The position numbers were made by a program, and so were the translations under genes. The notes below the pieces were generated by a model that was given only the letters and a program-made list of their open reading frames with translations, searched no databases and had not been told where the DNA came from. From positions 372,001 through 436,000 of the forward strand of contig CAVPCW010000013.1 in assembly GCA_963702555.1 (NCBI GenBank): a stretch of 64,000 nucleotides of DNA. The letters are read 5' to 3'. Shown here one piece after another: positions 52,456 to 61,502 of this stretch (positions within the stretch are counted from its first letter, which is position 1; each line of letters begins with the position of its first letter). The DNA comes from CAMFLJ01 sp963702555 (lineage in GTDB: Bacteria; Actinomycetota; Acidimicrobiia; Acidimicrobiales; Acidimicrobilacustridaceae).

Positions 52456-53535
52456 TCAGCCGAGCTTCTGGCGGAGCAGCGGCACGACGTCGAGCTCCTC
52501 CAGGGCGAGGTTGGAACGCTCGGTGGCCCGCATGCCGATGCTCAGGGGCTGGCACCAGTCGCCCATGGACGCGGTCATCGCCGCCGCGATCCAGCCGGCG
52601 ACCATCTGCAGGCGGTAGTCGTCCCACGCCTCGTCCCAACCGATCTCGACGCCGTGGCCCGCGAGAGCGGCGAGGTAGGTGCGCAGAAGGTCCTGCTCGT
52701 GGGTGTGACGCACCTCGTAGGGGATCGAGTTCCCGATGAAGTAGGCGACATCACGCAGGCCCGGGCCGTTGCTCACCAGGGCCCAGTCGAGCAGGATCGG
52801 GCCCTGGTCGTCGCGCAGCATGTTGCCGATGTGGCAGTCGCCGTGCACCAGGGTCTGGGTGCCCCGGAAGAGCACGTCGTTGAACTCGATGCTGCGGGCG
52901 AGGTAGAGCTCGGCCATCTCGTGGAAGACCGGCGGCATCTGGTCACCGAAGTCGCGGACGCCGTTGCGCAGGATGGCATTGCCCGCTTCCTTGCCGTACC
53001 CGTGGGTGCGCTCGCCGACCCACTGGAGGTCGCCGCCCGGCCCGATTCGGGTACTGCCGTACATGGCCGCGTGGAAGCGGGCGAACACCTCCATCACCTT
53101 GGAGGCGAAGTCGAACGCGTCGGCCTCCTCCTGGGTGGGCTGGGTGGCGCCGGCCGCACTGAGGTCCTCGAACACCATGATGTAGCCGTCGGTCCCGAGG
53201 TCGTGGGCCGCGTGCCACACGGGCGGCGTGCGCACCGGCAGCCACGAGGCGATGTCCTCGTAGAAGCGGGCCTCGGACACGCCCATGGCGGTGGAGATCA
53301 CCATGGCCCGGCCGTCGGCGGTGAACGGCGGGAGCTTCACGAACATCGTGCTCGGGATGCGCTCGTCGGAGGAGGAGAGCCCGACGCGGGCCCGGCCGGT
53401 GGTGCCGGAGCTCTTGTCGATCAGCTCGACGCTGTCGACCACCGCTCCGGGAGCACGGGACTGCACGATCTCGGTGAACCACTCGGCGGTGAGCTCTTCG
53501 ACCTCGATCGGGATCGCGATCGTCGGGGTTGCCAT
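52456..53535 (-). CDS. APH/choline-kinase-like phosphotransferase (paralogue B)
   Basis: A 359-residue paralogue of the 44.5-kb kinase, with the same MFVKLPPF, LVHGDCHIGNMLRD and ILLDWALVS motifs and identical C-terminus PLLRQKLG. The divergence is spread along the protein, so the copy is old and under selection. The genes face each other 7 kb apart. This one sits between an SDR (10-base gap) and an esterase (16-base gap) in the operon headed by the solute-binding lipoprotein. It presumably phosphorylates the same class of hydroxylated substrate. Confidence 0.88.
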   Translation of the reverse strand: MATPTIAIPIEVEELTAEWFTEIVQSRAPGAVVDSVELIDKSSGTTGRARVGLSSSDERIPSTMFVKLPPFTADGRAMVISTAMGVSEARFYEDIASWLPVRTPPVWHAAHDLGTDGYIMVFEDLSAAGATQPTQEEADAFDFASKVMEVFARFHAAMYGSTRIGPGGDLQWVGERTHGYGKEAGNAILRNGVRDFGDQMPPVFHEMAELYLARSIEFNDVLFRGTQTLVHGDCHIGNMLRDDQGPILLDWALVSNGPGLRDVAYFIGNSIPYEVRHTHEQDLLRTYLAALAGHGVEIGWDEAWDDYRLQMVAGWIAAAMTASMGDWCQPLSIGMRATERSNLALEELDVVPLLRQKLG

Positions 53536-53545
53536 GGTCTTCTCC

Positions 53546-54457
53546 TCAGGGCTCGGCGAGCAGCGCGTTCGGCACGTTCAGGTCGAGGTCCTCGAGCGAC
53601 CAGGGCGGGTTGGTCTCGTGGTCGCCCCGGTAGATCGTGCGCTCGACCGCGTAGCGGTTCCAGGCGCCGATGGCCCCGCCCCGGGCGTGGAAGACCTCGC
53701 CGGTGACGTCCTTGGCCGCATCGGTGCAGAGCCACGTGACGATCGGGGCCACGTACTCCGGCGGCGGCGTCTTGTTGTACCCGGCCCAGAACTCCTCGTC
53801 GACGACACCGTCGGCGAGCAGCTGCTCGAACATCGGGCGGGTGACGGCGTGGAGGCGCGTCGCGCCGCCGGGCGAGAGGCAGTTGGCGGTGACGCCCTTG
53901 CCGAGGTTGTCGTGGGCGATGGCCCGGGTCATCGAGATGACGCCGCCCATCGCCGCCGCGAAGGTCGGCTGGCCGAGAAGGCCGGTCGCCCCGTGCGAGG
54001 TGGTGGTGATGATGCGCCCCCAGCCCCGCTCGAGCATCCCGGGCAGCGCGGCCCTGGTCAACCAGAACTTCTGGTGCAGGAACAGCGCCATGAACCGCTG
54101 GTAGGTGTCGTCGTCGGCGGCGAGGGTGCCGTCGAGGATCGCCCCGGCGCAGCCGACGACGATGTCGAGCTTGCCGTAGGTGTCGATGGCGGTCTGGACG
54201 GCGGCGTCGCAACCGGCGGCCTCGGCAACCGAGTCGTAGTTGGCGGTCGCGGTGCCGCCGGCGTCACGGATGGCGGCGACGGTGGAGTCGGCGGCCTCCG
54301 AGGTGCGCCCGTTGGCGAACTCGTCGGTGCCGAGGTCGTTCACGACGACCGAGGCGCCGTGGCGGGCCAGCGACTCGGCGCACGCCTGGCCGATGCCGTT
54401 GCCGGCGCCGGTCACGAGCGCGACGCGGCCCTTCAGACGATCAGAACTGTCGGTCAT
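53546..54457 (-). CDS. SDR-fold protein with altered catalytic Tyr/Lys
   Basis: A 303-residue protein of the HSD17B4-like SDR group: VALVTGAGNGIGQACAESLA, VGCAGAILDGTL and IITTTSHGATGLLGQ are normal. The motif expected as YAAAKxGxxxxTR reads FAAAMGGVISMTR: Phe166 replaces the catalytic Tyr and Met170 the Lys. The C-terminal extension (RTIYRGDHETNPPWSLEDLD) is longer than usual. It may bind NAD without classical catalysis, or use another chemistry. It overlaps no neighbour but is 10 bases from the kinase gene. Confidence 0.87.
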   Translation of the reverse strand: MTDSSDRLKGRVALVTGAGNGIGQACAESLARHGASVVVNDLGTDEFANGRTSEAADSTVAAIRDAGGTATANYDSVAEAAGCDAAVQTAIDTYGKLDIVVGCAGAILDGTLAADDDTYQRFMALFLHQKFWLTRAALPGMLERGWGRIITTTSHGATGLLGQPTFAAAMGGVISMTRAIAHDNLGKGVTANCLSPGGATRLHAVTRPMFEQLLADGVVDEEFWAGYNKTPPPEYVAPIVTWLCTDAAKDVTGEVFHARGGAIGAWNRYAVERTIYRGDHETNPPWSLEDLDLNVPNALLAEP

Positions 54458-54538
54458 GAGCAGAATCCCTCGTGGTGGTGGCCGGCCCCCGGGAAGGGGG
54501 CCGGCCTGCGGTGAGCCGAACGATCTGGGACGGCGTCA

Positions 54539-55930
54539 TCACGGGATCACGTTGTGGGCGACGCGGTCGGAGCCGATCTTGAGGGTGGCGGCGGAGTCGA
54601 TGGGCGGGTTGACCTCGACCCTCCACGACGGGTCACAGGCGAAGGTGCCGACCTCTTCGGGCTGCCACTGGACGAACTTGGTGCCGTCCATCTTCATGAC
54701 CTGCGTGCAGAAACCGGCCTGGTTGCCACCCGGGTCCTGCTCGGCGCTGATCCCGCCACCGTTCCAGCTGCGGATGCTCTTCAGCTGCGTCATCACGCAG
54801 TCCCGGGTGAGGTCGTTGCCGCACTCCTTCGCCGCGGTGGCCCACAGGAGGAAGGCCGACGTGGAGACCTGGCCACCGAATCCGATGTCGCCACCGGAAT
54901 CGGTGACGAGCTGCCTGTAGGCGGCATTCGCGCTTCCCGGCACGTCGTAGTCGAGCGGCACGAACGGGTTGTAGAGGTACAGGTTGTCGCCGTTGCCGTT
55001 GACGTTCCAGGCGTTGAAGTTGTCCGTGGCGGTCGCCGGCGAATTCAGCCAGATCGGCGTGAAGTCGATCTGGGCGGCGGCGTCGAGGATGTTCGAGAGA
55101 CCGGTGCCGGTGTCGGTGGAGAGCACGGCCTCGACACCGCAGTCCTTGAACTTCTGGAGGATCGGCCGGTAGTCGGCGACCCCTGTGATGGGGTACGGCT
55201 GGTCGCATCCGATGAAGTTCCAGCCGACGGTGGGAGCCGTGCGGGCGAACTGCTGGGTGCCCTCGATCACCACGGGGAACTGGGCCACCATCATCGCGGC
55301 CTTCTTCACCTTCTCCGGGTAGGCCTTGGCGAGGAGCGCAGCGGCTCCGACGTTCCACTGGTCGCTCGGCGTGGGGTACGGCGCCACCATCAGCGGCGCC
55401 ATGCTGATCCCGGCGCCGGAGAGCACGCCCGGAACCGCCGGCAGCCCACACCCGAGGCGGGTCTGCTCACCGGTCTCGGGCAGTGCGAAGAACTCGCCGA
55501 CCAGCATGAAGGTCTGGGTGCACGCCTCGGCCATCACGTTGGCGAGCTCGGTGATCTTGCCGTCGTAGTACTTCCCGACGACCGTGCGACCGTTGATGCC
55601 GCCCTGCTCGTTGCACCAGGAGATCATCGCCTTGACGGCGTCGGTCGCCTCGTGACCGAGACCGGGCTGACCCTGGTAGCCGGCGTCGTCGCCGTAGCCG
55701 ATGGTGACGGTCGAGGCATCGACGGCCTGGTCGGGCGAGCCCGACGGGCTGCCCGGGCCACACGGGCTCTCGAGATCGCCGAACTGCACCACGGAGCTCG
55801 ACGAGTCGGAGCCCGCCTTCGTCGTGGAGGACGACTGGTCTCCGCTGTCAGAGCGCCCGCCTCCACATGCGGTGAGAAGAGCGGCGGTCACAAGGAGAGC
55901 TCCTGTGAACCGCAGGTAGTGGGACTTCAT
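54539..55930 (-). CDS. ABC-type branched-chain/amide substrate-binding lipoprotein (LivK-like)
   Basis: A 463-residue periplasmic-binding-fold protein. A lipoprotein signal (LLVTAALLTACGGG) is followed by a Ser/Thr linker and a LivK-type ligand domain (TVTIGYGDDAGYQGQPGLG, AMISWCNEQGGINGRTV, QPYPITGVADYRPILQKFKD). Members feed ABC importers for amino acids, amides or steroid-like compounds. No permease or ATPase genes are adjacent, so it may serve transporters elsewhere. Its promoter is overlapped by the TetR operator at 56039-56068. It opens the five-gene operon running to 50.5 kb. Confidence 0.88.
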   Translation of the reverse strand: MKSHYLRFTGALLVTAALLTACGGGRSDSGDQSSSTTKAGSDSSSSVVQFGDLESPCGPGSPSGSPDQAVDASTVTIGYGDDAGYQGQPGLGHEATDAVKAMISWCNEQGGINGRTVVGKYYDGKITELANVMAEACTQTFMLVGEFFALPETGEQTRLGCGLPAVPGVLSGAGISMAPLMVAPYPTPSDQWNVGAAALLAKAYPEKVKKAAMMVAQFPVVIEGTQQFARTAPTVGWNFIGCDQPYPITGVADYRPILQKFKDCGVEAVLSTDTGTGLSNILDAAAQIDFTPIWLNSPATATDNFNAWNVNGNGDNLYLYNPFVPLDYDVPGSANAAYRQLVTDSGGDIGFGGQVSTSAFLLWATAAKECGNDLTRDCVMTQLKSIRSWNGGGISAEQDPGGNQAGFCTQVMKMDGTKFVQWQPEEVGTFACDPSWRVEVNPPIDSAATLKIGSDRVAHNVIP

Positions 55931-56027
55931 CTTCGACCCCCGGTCTGGGCGACGCGGTCGTGCGTCGCGTTCGGTCGCCCACGGTGTTCGTCGCCTCCCC
56001 CGAGACGCCACCGTGACGATGGGAAGG

Positions 56028-56057
56028 ACCCTAGAACAGATCGGACATTTCAGTCAA
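56028..56057 (-). promoter_or_regulatory. Promoter of the solute-binding-protein operon
   Basis: On the minus strand, TTGACT (56057-56052), 18 bases and TAGGGT (56033-56028). The -35 box lies in the spacer of the TetR-type palindrome, so repressor binding would exclude polymerase. Confidence 0.6.
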
Positions 56058-56068
56058 TATGTCCGATC
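56039..56068. promoter_or_regulatory. TetR-type operator A
   Basis: GATCGGACAT and ATGTCCGATC are perfect 10-base arms separated by 10 bases, between the solute-binding-protein gene and the divergent TetR gene. The core is GGACA-N12-TGTCC. Confidence 0.75.
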
Positions 56069-56143
56069 GAGCGCCCGGGTCGGGGCCTCGGTCACGCCGA
56101 ACAGTGGGCGTCGACGAGCGGCGCCGGGCGTAGGATCGCCGCC

Positions 56144-56776
56144 GTGGCGACCCAAGACGTGGCAGATGGCGCCTCTCGACGGTGGGGGGCCGAGACCGCG
56201 CTCCTCGACGACGAGGAGGCCCGTCGCCGCTTGGTGGACGCCACCAGGCGCTGCCTCATCAGACGGGGAAGCGCCCGGATCACCGTCCAGGAGGTGGCGA
56301 AGGAGGCCGCGGTCGCGCGGTCGACCGTCTACCGGTACTTCGCCAACCGCGACGAGCTGCTCCTCGGCGTGCTCCTGGCCGGCATCGACACCGCGATCGG
56401 CGCGATCGTCCGGTCACTCCCCCACCCCGAGGACGCGGCCAACTCGCTCGTCGAGCTCGTGATGCGCCCCCTCGAGCTGGTCAAGGACAACGAGCTGACC
56501 GACGCCATGTTCTCCGACGACAGCGGCTGGATGGTCATGGCGCTCGAGGTCAGCTCGGAGGCAGTGGTCGACACCTACCACCGCAACCTCGGACCACTGA
56601 TCGAGCGCTGGCAGGCCGATGGGCAGCTCCACGCCGACCTCGACCCCCGCGAGACCACCCGATGGATCAACGCCGTGGCGTTGCTGCTCATGGCCCCGCC
56701 GTGGATCAACCGGTCCGATGACGCGAAGCGGCTCTTCCTCGACCAGTACCTGGTGCGAGCCCTGGTCCGCGAATAG
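56144..56776 (+). CDS. TetR-family transcriptional regulator
   Basis: A 210-residue TetR protein. The helix-turn-helix is ITVQEVAKEAAVARSTVYRY followed by FANRDELLLGVL, with a helical ligand domain behind. GTG at 56144 is preceded by TAGGAT ending 7 bases upstream, consistent with a leaderless transcript. Matching palindromes lie just upstream (56039-56068) and on its stop codon (56776-56797), so it probably represses itself, the leftward operon and the downstream lipocalin-like gene. Confidence 0.9.
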   Translation: MATQDVADGASRRWGAETALLDDEEARRRLVDATRRCLIRRGSARITVQEVAKEAAVARSTVYRYFANRDELLLGVLLAGIDTAIGAIVRSLPHPEDAANSLVELVMRPLELVKDNELTDAMFSDDSGWMVMALEVSSEAVVDTYHRNLGPLIERWQADGQLHADLDPRETTRWINAVALLLMAPPWINRSDDAKRLFLDQYLVRALVRE

Positions 56777-56797
56777 GACATTTGTGTAGCTTTGTCC
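56776..56797. promoter_or_regulatory. TetR-type operator B
   Basis: GGACA-N12-TGTCC again, with the same arm and spacer lengths as operator A and a spacer also starting TTT. TAGCTT within the spacer could be a -10 box for the following gene. The site begins on the last base of the TetR stop codon. Confidence 0.6.
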
Positions 56798-56900
56798 CAT
56801 CGGCCGCACAGCGGCGACTCCGAGCCCACCGCTCGCGACCCGAGGGGACATCGATGGATCAGCCCGCAGCAACGTGGCACCCAGCGGGGACGGCGCCCCG

Positions 56901-58056
56901 ATGAAGGACATCGGCGAGCTGCGAGGCGCGGATGAGGGCCTCAACCACCAGATCGTCGACACCTTCGCCACGGTGGCGGAGAGCGACCTCGGTTGGACCG
57001 AGAAGCTCTGGGCGTCGTTGGCCCGCATCGACGGGTCGATACAGGTCGACTTCGGTCTCGGCCGGTACCACAACCGCGGGGTGATGGACGGCTTCGGAGG
57101 CATCTCCCGAGGTCGGGAGCAGTGGACGGTTCGGGCGACACGTGAGCTGGAGTCGGCACCCGAGGAGACGGCCGTCGGGCCGATCCGGTGCGAGATCATC
57201 GAGCCGCTCGAGCAGGTCCGGTTCACGCTCGAACCGAACGACACGCAGCCGATCTCGTTCGACCTCGTCCTGACGGGCGTGACGCCTCCGTTCTTCGAGG
57301 ACCGCACGCTGAGCCGCAACCGTCGGACCGGCCGCGTCGAGGTCGATGTGATCCGCTACCACCAGGGTGGGTGGGTGTCGGGAACGGTCACCGTCGAGGG
57401 CCAGACCCACGACGTCGGCGACGGCGAGTGGTTCGGCTTCCGCGACCACTCCTGGGGTGTGCGCCAAGCCGTCGGTGTTCCGCCCTCGGACGTGATCCCG
57501 GGCTTGTCCCAGGCACCCCCCGGCTTCAAGGGCGGGTTCAAGTGGACTCCTTCGTTCCTCTCGTCGGCCTGACGGCACCTACTACGAGATGGCCATCCAC
57601 GCCGCAGACGGGGTGGGCATCTCGTCGGCATACATCAACGAGTCCGACGGAACACAGCTCCGCATCACGAAGGTCGAGCCCCACATGACCTACGACACCC
57701 GGACTCGGTTCGTGCTCGGCGGGGAGCTCCGACTCACCCTCGAGTCGGGCGAACAGCGGGTGATCGAGGTCGAGGCGTTGGGAGAGTCGGGCTTCTTCCT
57801 CAAGCCTGCGGGCTACGGGACCTGGGCCGGCCACAAGCACGGCTCATGGATGGGGCCGCTTCACGTCGACGGCGACCACATCGCCGACTGCTGGGACGAC
57901 GAGCACCTCCGACTCCTCGGCCAGCTGCGCGACACCCCGGTGCGCGTCCGAGAAGGCGATGCCGTCGGCTTCGGAATCATGGAGAGCATGATGAAGGGCG
58001 AATGGCCCGAGCTGGGGCTCACCGCCGAGTCGGACCACCGCGTCGACTACCTCTGA
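56901..58056 (+). CDS. AttH/DUF7064-type lipocalin-like protein, one frameshift
   Basis: About 385 residues in two frames. From ATG 56901 (GTG 56874 is in frame): IRCEIIEPLEQVRFTLEPND, ISFDLVLTGVTPPFFEDRTL and WFGFRDHSWGVRQAVGVPP. After a base change near 57565 come DGTYYEMAIHAADGVGISSA, VEALGESGFFLKPAGYGTW and VGFGIMESMMKGEWPELG. The RDHSWGVR motif marks this double-lipocalin family. Function is unknown; neighbours point to steroid- or terpenoid-like catabolism. It follows operator B and is probably controlled by the TetR protein. Confidence 0.75.
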
Positions 58057-58058
58057 GG

Positions 58059-58778
58059 TCAGGAGCGGAAGCTCCGCAGGCGGTGATCGCGGGTGATCGT
58101 CGCCGTGGTGTGATCGGTGTCGAGGAAGAGGCCGACGTCGGCGCCGATCACGCCCGCGTTCTCCTTCCACGTCGTGCCACTGGTGTCGGCCCCGAAGAAG
58201 CGAGCCGGATCGAGCACGTCGTCGAGCGAGGTGAAGCCCTCCTCGCAGACGGCATCGATCGGCACCGTCTCGGGAGTCAGTGTGCGGGCCACCACGTTGC
58301 GGACGTACGTCCGCTGCGGGTGGATCCGGAACGACATGGGCTGGTGGACGTCGCGCCAGTGGGCGACGAACTCGTCGCGCGTCATCGCCGGGTTCCTGCA
58401 CAACAACGACGTCACGGTGACCCCGGGTCGGGGCTCGGCCGCGCTGACCGTCCTGTCGGCCTCCCAGCGCGGCACCGCCTCGGTGACGACGAACGCGGCG
58501 TGGTCCTCGGCGAGTGGGCCGAGCGCGGCCACGAGCTCGGACACGTCGTCACCGCACTCGGTCCAGGCCGACAACGACAGGCGGAGCCGGCGGGCGAGGG
58601 ATCGCTCCCGGCGCTGCCAGCGGAGGGTCGCCTCGTGGTCCTCGACCTGCAGGCCGAGGTCCGGGTAGCGAACGGGGTCGAGCACGTCGAGCAGGCGCGC
58701 GTTCAGGCGGACCACCTCGTCATCAGCCAGTGGCGGCGCGCCCTCGGACGCGAACGCGACCAGTACGACCTTCTCCAT
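58059..58778 (-). CDS. Double EthD-domain protein
   Basis: A 239-residue protein with two EthD-like repeats. The second is the clearer one (VTSLLCRNPAMTRDEFVAHW, followed by RDVHQPM). The first is degenerate (EKVVLVAFASEGAPPLADDE). It is a distant relative of the protein at 25.9 kb. It is convergent with the lipocalin-like gene (2 bases between stops) and lies 28 bases after an SDR gene on its own strand. EthD proteins accompany ring- and ether-degrading oxygenases. Activity is unknown. Confidence 0.78.
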   Translation of the reverse strand: MEKVVLVAFASEGAPPLADDEVVRLNARLLDVLDPVRYPDLGLQVEDHEATLRWQRRERSLARRLRLSLSAWTECGDDVSELVAALGPLAEDHAAFVVTEAVPRWEADRTVSAAEPRPGVTVTSLLCRNPAMTRDEFVAHWRDVHQPMSFRIHPQRTYVRNVVARTLTPETVPIDAVCEEGFTSLDDVLDPARFFGADTSGTTWKENAGVIGADVGLFLDTDHTTATITRDHRLRSFRS

Positions 58779-58806
58779 GAGCGGGCTCCCTCGCCGTCGC
58801 CGGCCG

Positions 58807-59580
58807 TCAGACCTTGTAGCCGCCGTCGACGCTGAGCACCTGCCCGGTGATGCCACCGCCGTCGTCGCTCGCCAGGAGCACGGCCATGCCAGTGACCTCC
58901 TCGGGCTCGAGGATGCGGTTCTGGAGGCAGTCGGCGGCGAAGCGCTTCTCCTCGGCCTCCGCGGTGGTGCCCCGGAGCTTGGCGATGTACTCGAAGTCGA
59001 CCAACGAGGTGCGGGTGACACCCGGGCAGAGGAGGTTCACGTTGATGCCGTGGGGCGCAGCGGCCTTCGCCAGCTCCTTGGTGAAGCCGACCAGCCCGTG
59101 CTTGGCCGTCGTGTACGGGAGGGCGCCGCCGGTGGCCTTCGACGCACCGGAGCCGATGCTGATGATGCGGCCAGACCCCTGCTCGCGCATCCCGGGGAGG
59201 GCGGCACTGGTGGTCCACCACGCCGAGGTGAGCGACAGCACGAGGGTCTGCTCGAAGGCGGCGTCGTCACCGGCGAACGGGTCGGGGTTGCCCCCGGTGG
59301 TGCCACCGACGTTGTTGACGAGGATGTCGACGCGGCCGAACCGATCGATCGCCTCGAAGACCGGGCGGCGGGCGTCGTCGCGGTCCATGGCGTCGGCCAC
59401 GATGGCCAGGCCGCGGGCGTCGTCGATGCCCCCACGCGCCAGCGTCTCGTCGAGGTCGGACTGCGTGCGGGAGGAGATCACGACGGTGGCTCCCTCCGCG
59501 GCATAGCGCAGCGCGATCGCCTGTCCGATGCCCCTGCCGCCGCCGGTGATCACGGCGACCTTTCCGTCGAGTCGTGCCAT
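58807..59580 (-). CDS. Short-chain dehydrogenase/reductase
   Basis: A 257-residue classical SDR: VAVITGGGRGIGQAIALRYA, ILVNNVGGTTGGNPD, IISIGSGASKATGG, catalytic LPYTTAKHGLVGF and C-terminal VLSVDGGYKV. FabG-like in pattern but in a catabolic setting. It is likely co-transcribed with the EthD gene. The MarR gene upstream on the same strand ends 80 bases before it. Confidence 0.9.
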   Translation of the reverse strand: MARLDGKVAVITGGGRGIGQAIALRYAAEGATVVISSRTQSDLDETLARGGIDDARGLAIVADAMDRDDARRPVFEAIDRFGRVDILVNNVGGTTGGNPDPFAGDDAAFEQTLVLSLTSAWWTTSAALPGMREQGSGRIISIGSGASKATGGALPYTTAKHGLVGFTKELAKAAAPHGINVNLLCPGVTRTSLVDFEYIAKLRGTTAEAEEKRFAADCLQNRILEPEEVTGMAVLLASDDGGGITGQVLSVDGGYKV

Positions 59581-59660
59581 GGGTTCCTACTCCTCGTGTC
59601 GATGGTGGATGCCGCTCCGCAGCTCGACCCGGAAGTGGGGCCGAGCCGCAGCGCAGCCGT

Positions 59661-60176
59661 TCATGCGGATTTGGACTGCTCCGAGCGCGCCACACCCGTG
59701 GCCCGGCCCTGCTCGTCGAACTCGAGACGGCTGAGGCTCTCCCTGAGGCGGGCGAGGACGGCCCGGGCAACAGCGCGGTCGTCGGCCGACCAGTCCGCTA
59801 TGGCGGTCTCGTAGTATCCGAGGTACACGTCTTCGACGCCCTTCAGGACCTTCCGACCCGAGGCGGAGAGCGTCAGCCAGGCCCGGCGCTTGTCGGCCTC
59901 GTCGACCTCCCGCTCGACGAGCTCGAGATCGAGGAGGCGGCCGGCGAGCCGGCTCACGGTGGTGGGGTCGAGCCCCATCTGCTCGGCGAGGCCCCGGTAG
60001 GTCAGCGCCCCGTGGCGCTTCAGGGCCCTGAGGGCGAACAGCTCCGAGCGACCGACGAGGCGGGTGCCGCCGGCGAAGCGCTGCTGCACGCGCTCGCTGA
60101 GGGTGAGGCGCGAGACGAACTCGATGAACGCCGCGATCTCGTCGACCGTCGGCTCCTCCCGATTCCGCTTCCCCAT
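59661..60176 (-). CDS. MarR-family transcriptional regulator
   Basis: A 171-residue winged-helix protein: RLVGRSELFALRALKRHG, then ALTYRGLAEQMGLDPTTVSR (recognition helix) and the wing REVDEADKRRAWLTLSASGR. ATG at 60176 is preceded by GAGGG. It is divergent from an amidohydrolase-led operon and presumably controls it through the A+T-rich gap. MarR proteins in such positions usually respond to an aromatic or CoA-thioester ligand. Confidence 0.9.
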   Translation of the reverse strand: MGKRNREEPTVDEIAAFIEFVSRLTLSERVQQRFAGGTRLVGRSELFALRALKRHGALTYRGLAEQMGLDPTTVSRLAGRLLDLELVEREVDEADKRRAWLTLSASGRKVLKGVEDVYLGYYETAIADWSADDRAVARAVLARLRESLSRLEFDEQGRATGVARSEQSKSA

Positions 60177-60235
60177 GTGAGCCCTCTGCCTCCATGACCG
60201 GTGCCCGACGAGCCTAGAACGGCTTGCGGGAACTT

Positions 60236-60262
60236 CCAATGAATGTACCATGCATCTAATTA
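60236..60262. promoter_or_regulatory. A+T-rich divergent control region, candidate MarR site
   Basis: ATGTACCATGCAT and its surroundings (AATG...CTAATT) form an imperfect palindrome. It is the only A+T-rich tract between the MarR gene and the amidohydrolase. Confidence 0.4.
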
Positions 60263-60281
60263 CCGGACTTCGGAGGTCCCT

Positions 60282-61502
60282 GTGTCAGGAAACGACCGCT
60301 ACACGATCATCTCGGCCGACTGCCATGCCGGTGGCTCCCACGAGCAGTACCGCGAGTACCTCGACCCGCAGTACCGCGACGCGTTCGACGCCTGGCGCGG
60401 CGAGTACAAGAACCCGTGGAAGGACCTGCGCGACACCGACCTGCGAGTGCGCAACTGGGACGACGAGCGGCGCGACGCCGACCAGCTCCCCGACGGTGTG
60501 ATCGCCGAGGTCGTCTACCCGAACACCGTGCCGCCCTTCTACCCGGGCTTCGTGCTGTTCGCCGGGCCGCCCAAGGCCGACGAGTACGAGCTGCGCCGCG
60601 CCGGCATCAGCGCCCACAACCGCTGGATGGTCGACTTCTGCAACCGCAAGCCGATCCAGCGCGCCGGCATCGGCCAGATCTTCCTGAACGACGTCGACGA
60701 CGCCATCACCGACGTCACCTGGATCAAGGAGCAGGGCCTCCGCGGCGGCGTGCTCCTGCCGAGCATCGCCCCCGACGTGAAGTGGGTCGAGCCGCTCTAC
60801 AGCCGGGCCTACGACCCACTGTGGGCGACCATCCAGGACCTCGACATGGTCATCAACCTGCACTCGGGCACCGGCAACCCCGACTACGGGCGCCACGCCG
60901 CCACCCCGGCACTGATGGTCGCCGAGATGGGTTGGTACGGCCTGCGGGCGTTCGTGCACCTGGTCCTCGGCGGCGTCTTCGAACGCTTCCCGCGCCTCAG
61001 GATGGCGATGACCGAGGGGTCCGCCCACTCCATCCCGCCTCTTCTGCACGACCTCGACGCCGTCATCAGCCGCATCCAGACCGGCGCCATCGGTGAGCTC
61101 AAGTACCGCGAGGAGGACCGGCTCCCGATGCTGGCCAGCGAGTACTTCGCCCGGAACTGCTGGGTGGGTGCCAGCTTCCCCCACGTGCTCGACACCGAGT
61201 GCGCCCCCGCCCTCGGCCTCGACCGCTTCATGTGGGGCAGCGACTACCCCCACGACGAAGGCACCGGCCCCTTCACCCGTGAGCACCTCCGCCAGGTGTT
61301 CCAGGGCTACGGCGAGCAGGAGATGCGCGGGTTCCTCGGCGAGAACGCCGCCCGCCTCTACGACTTCGACCTCGAGGCCCTCGCCCCCCTGGCCGCGCAG
61401 TACGGGCCCACGGTCGACGAGGTCGCCCAGCCCCTCGACGCGCTGCCCGCCGAGCCGAACGAAGCGCTCAAGCGGGTGGACGCCTACCTTCGGGCATCGT
61501 GA
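60282..61502 (+). CDS. Amidohydrolase-2 family metal-dependent hydrolase
   Basis: A 406-residue TIM-barrel enzyme with intact metal motifs: IISADCHAGGSHEQY, VINLHSGTGNPDYG, MAMTEGSAHSIPP and FMWGSDYPHDEGTG. It is similar in plan to the protein at 6.8 kb. GTG at 60282 follows GGAGG. The family contains decarboxylases and hydrolases for ring-cleavage products, and it is common in actinobacterial steroid or aromatic catabolism. The LLM oxidoreductase gene begins on its stop codon (TGATG). Confidence 0.9.
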   Translation: MSGNDRYTIISADCHAGGSHEQYREYLDPQYRDAFDAWRGEYKNPWKDLRDTDLRVRNWDDERRDADQLPDGVIAEVVYPNTVPPFYPGFVLFAGPPKADEYELRRAGISAHNRWMVDFCNRKPIQRAGIGQIFLNDVDDAITDVTWIKEQGLRGGVLLPSIAPDVKWVEPLYSRAYDPLWATIQDLDMVINLHSGTGNPDYGRHAATPALMVAEMGWYGLRAFVHLVLGGVFERFPRLRMAMTEGSAHSIPPLLHDLDAVISRIQTGAIGELKYREEDRLPMLASEYFARNCWVGASFPHVLDTECAPALGLDRFMWGSDYPHDEGTGPFTREHLRQVFQGYGEQEMRGFLGENAARLYDFDLEALAPLAAQYGPTVDEVAQPLDALPAEPNEALKRVDAYLRAS

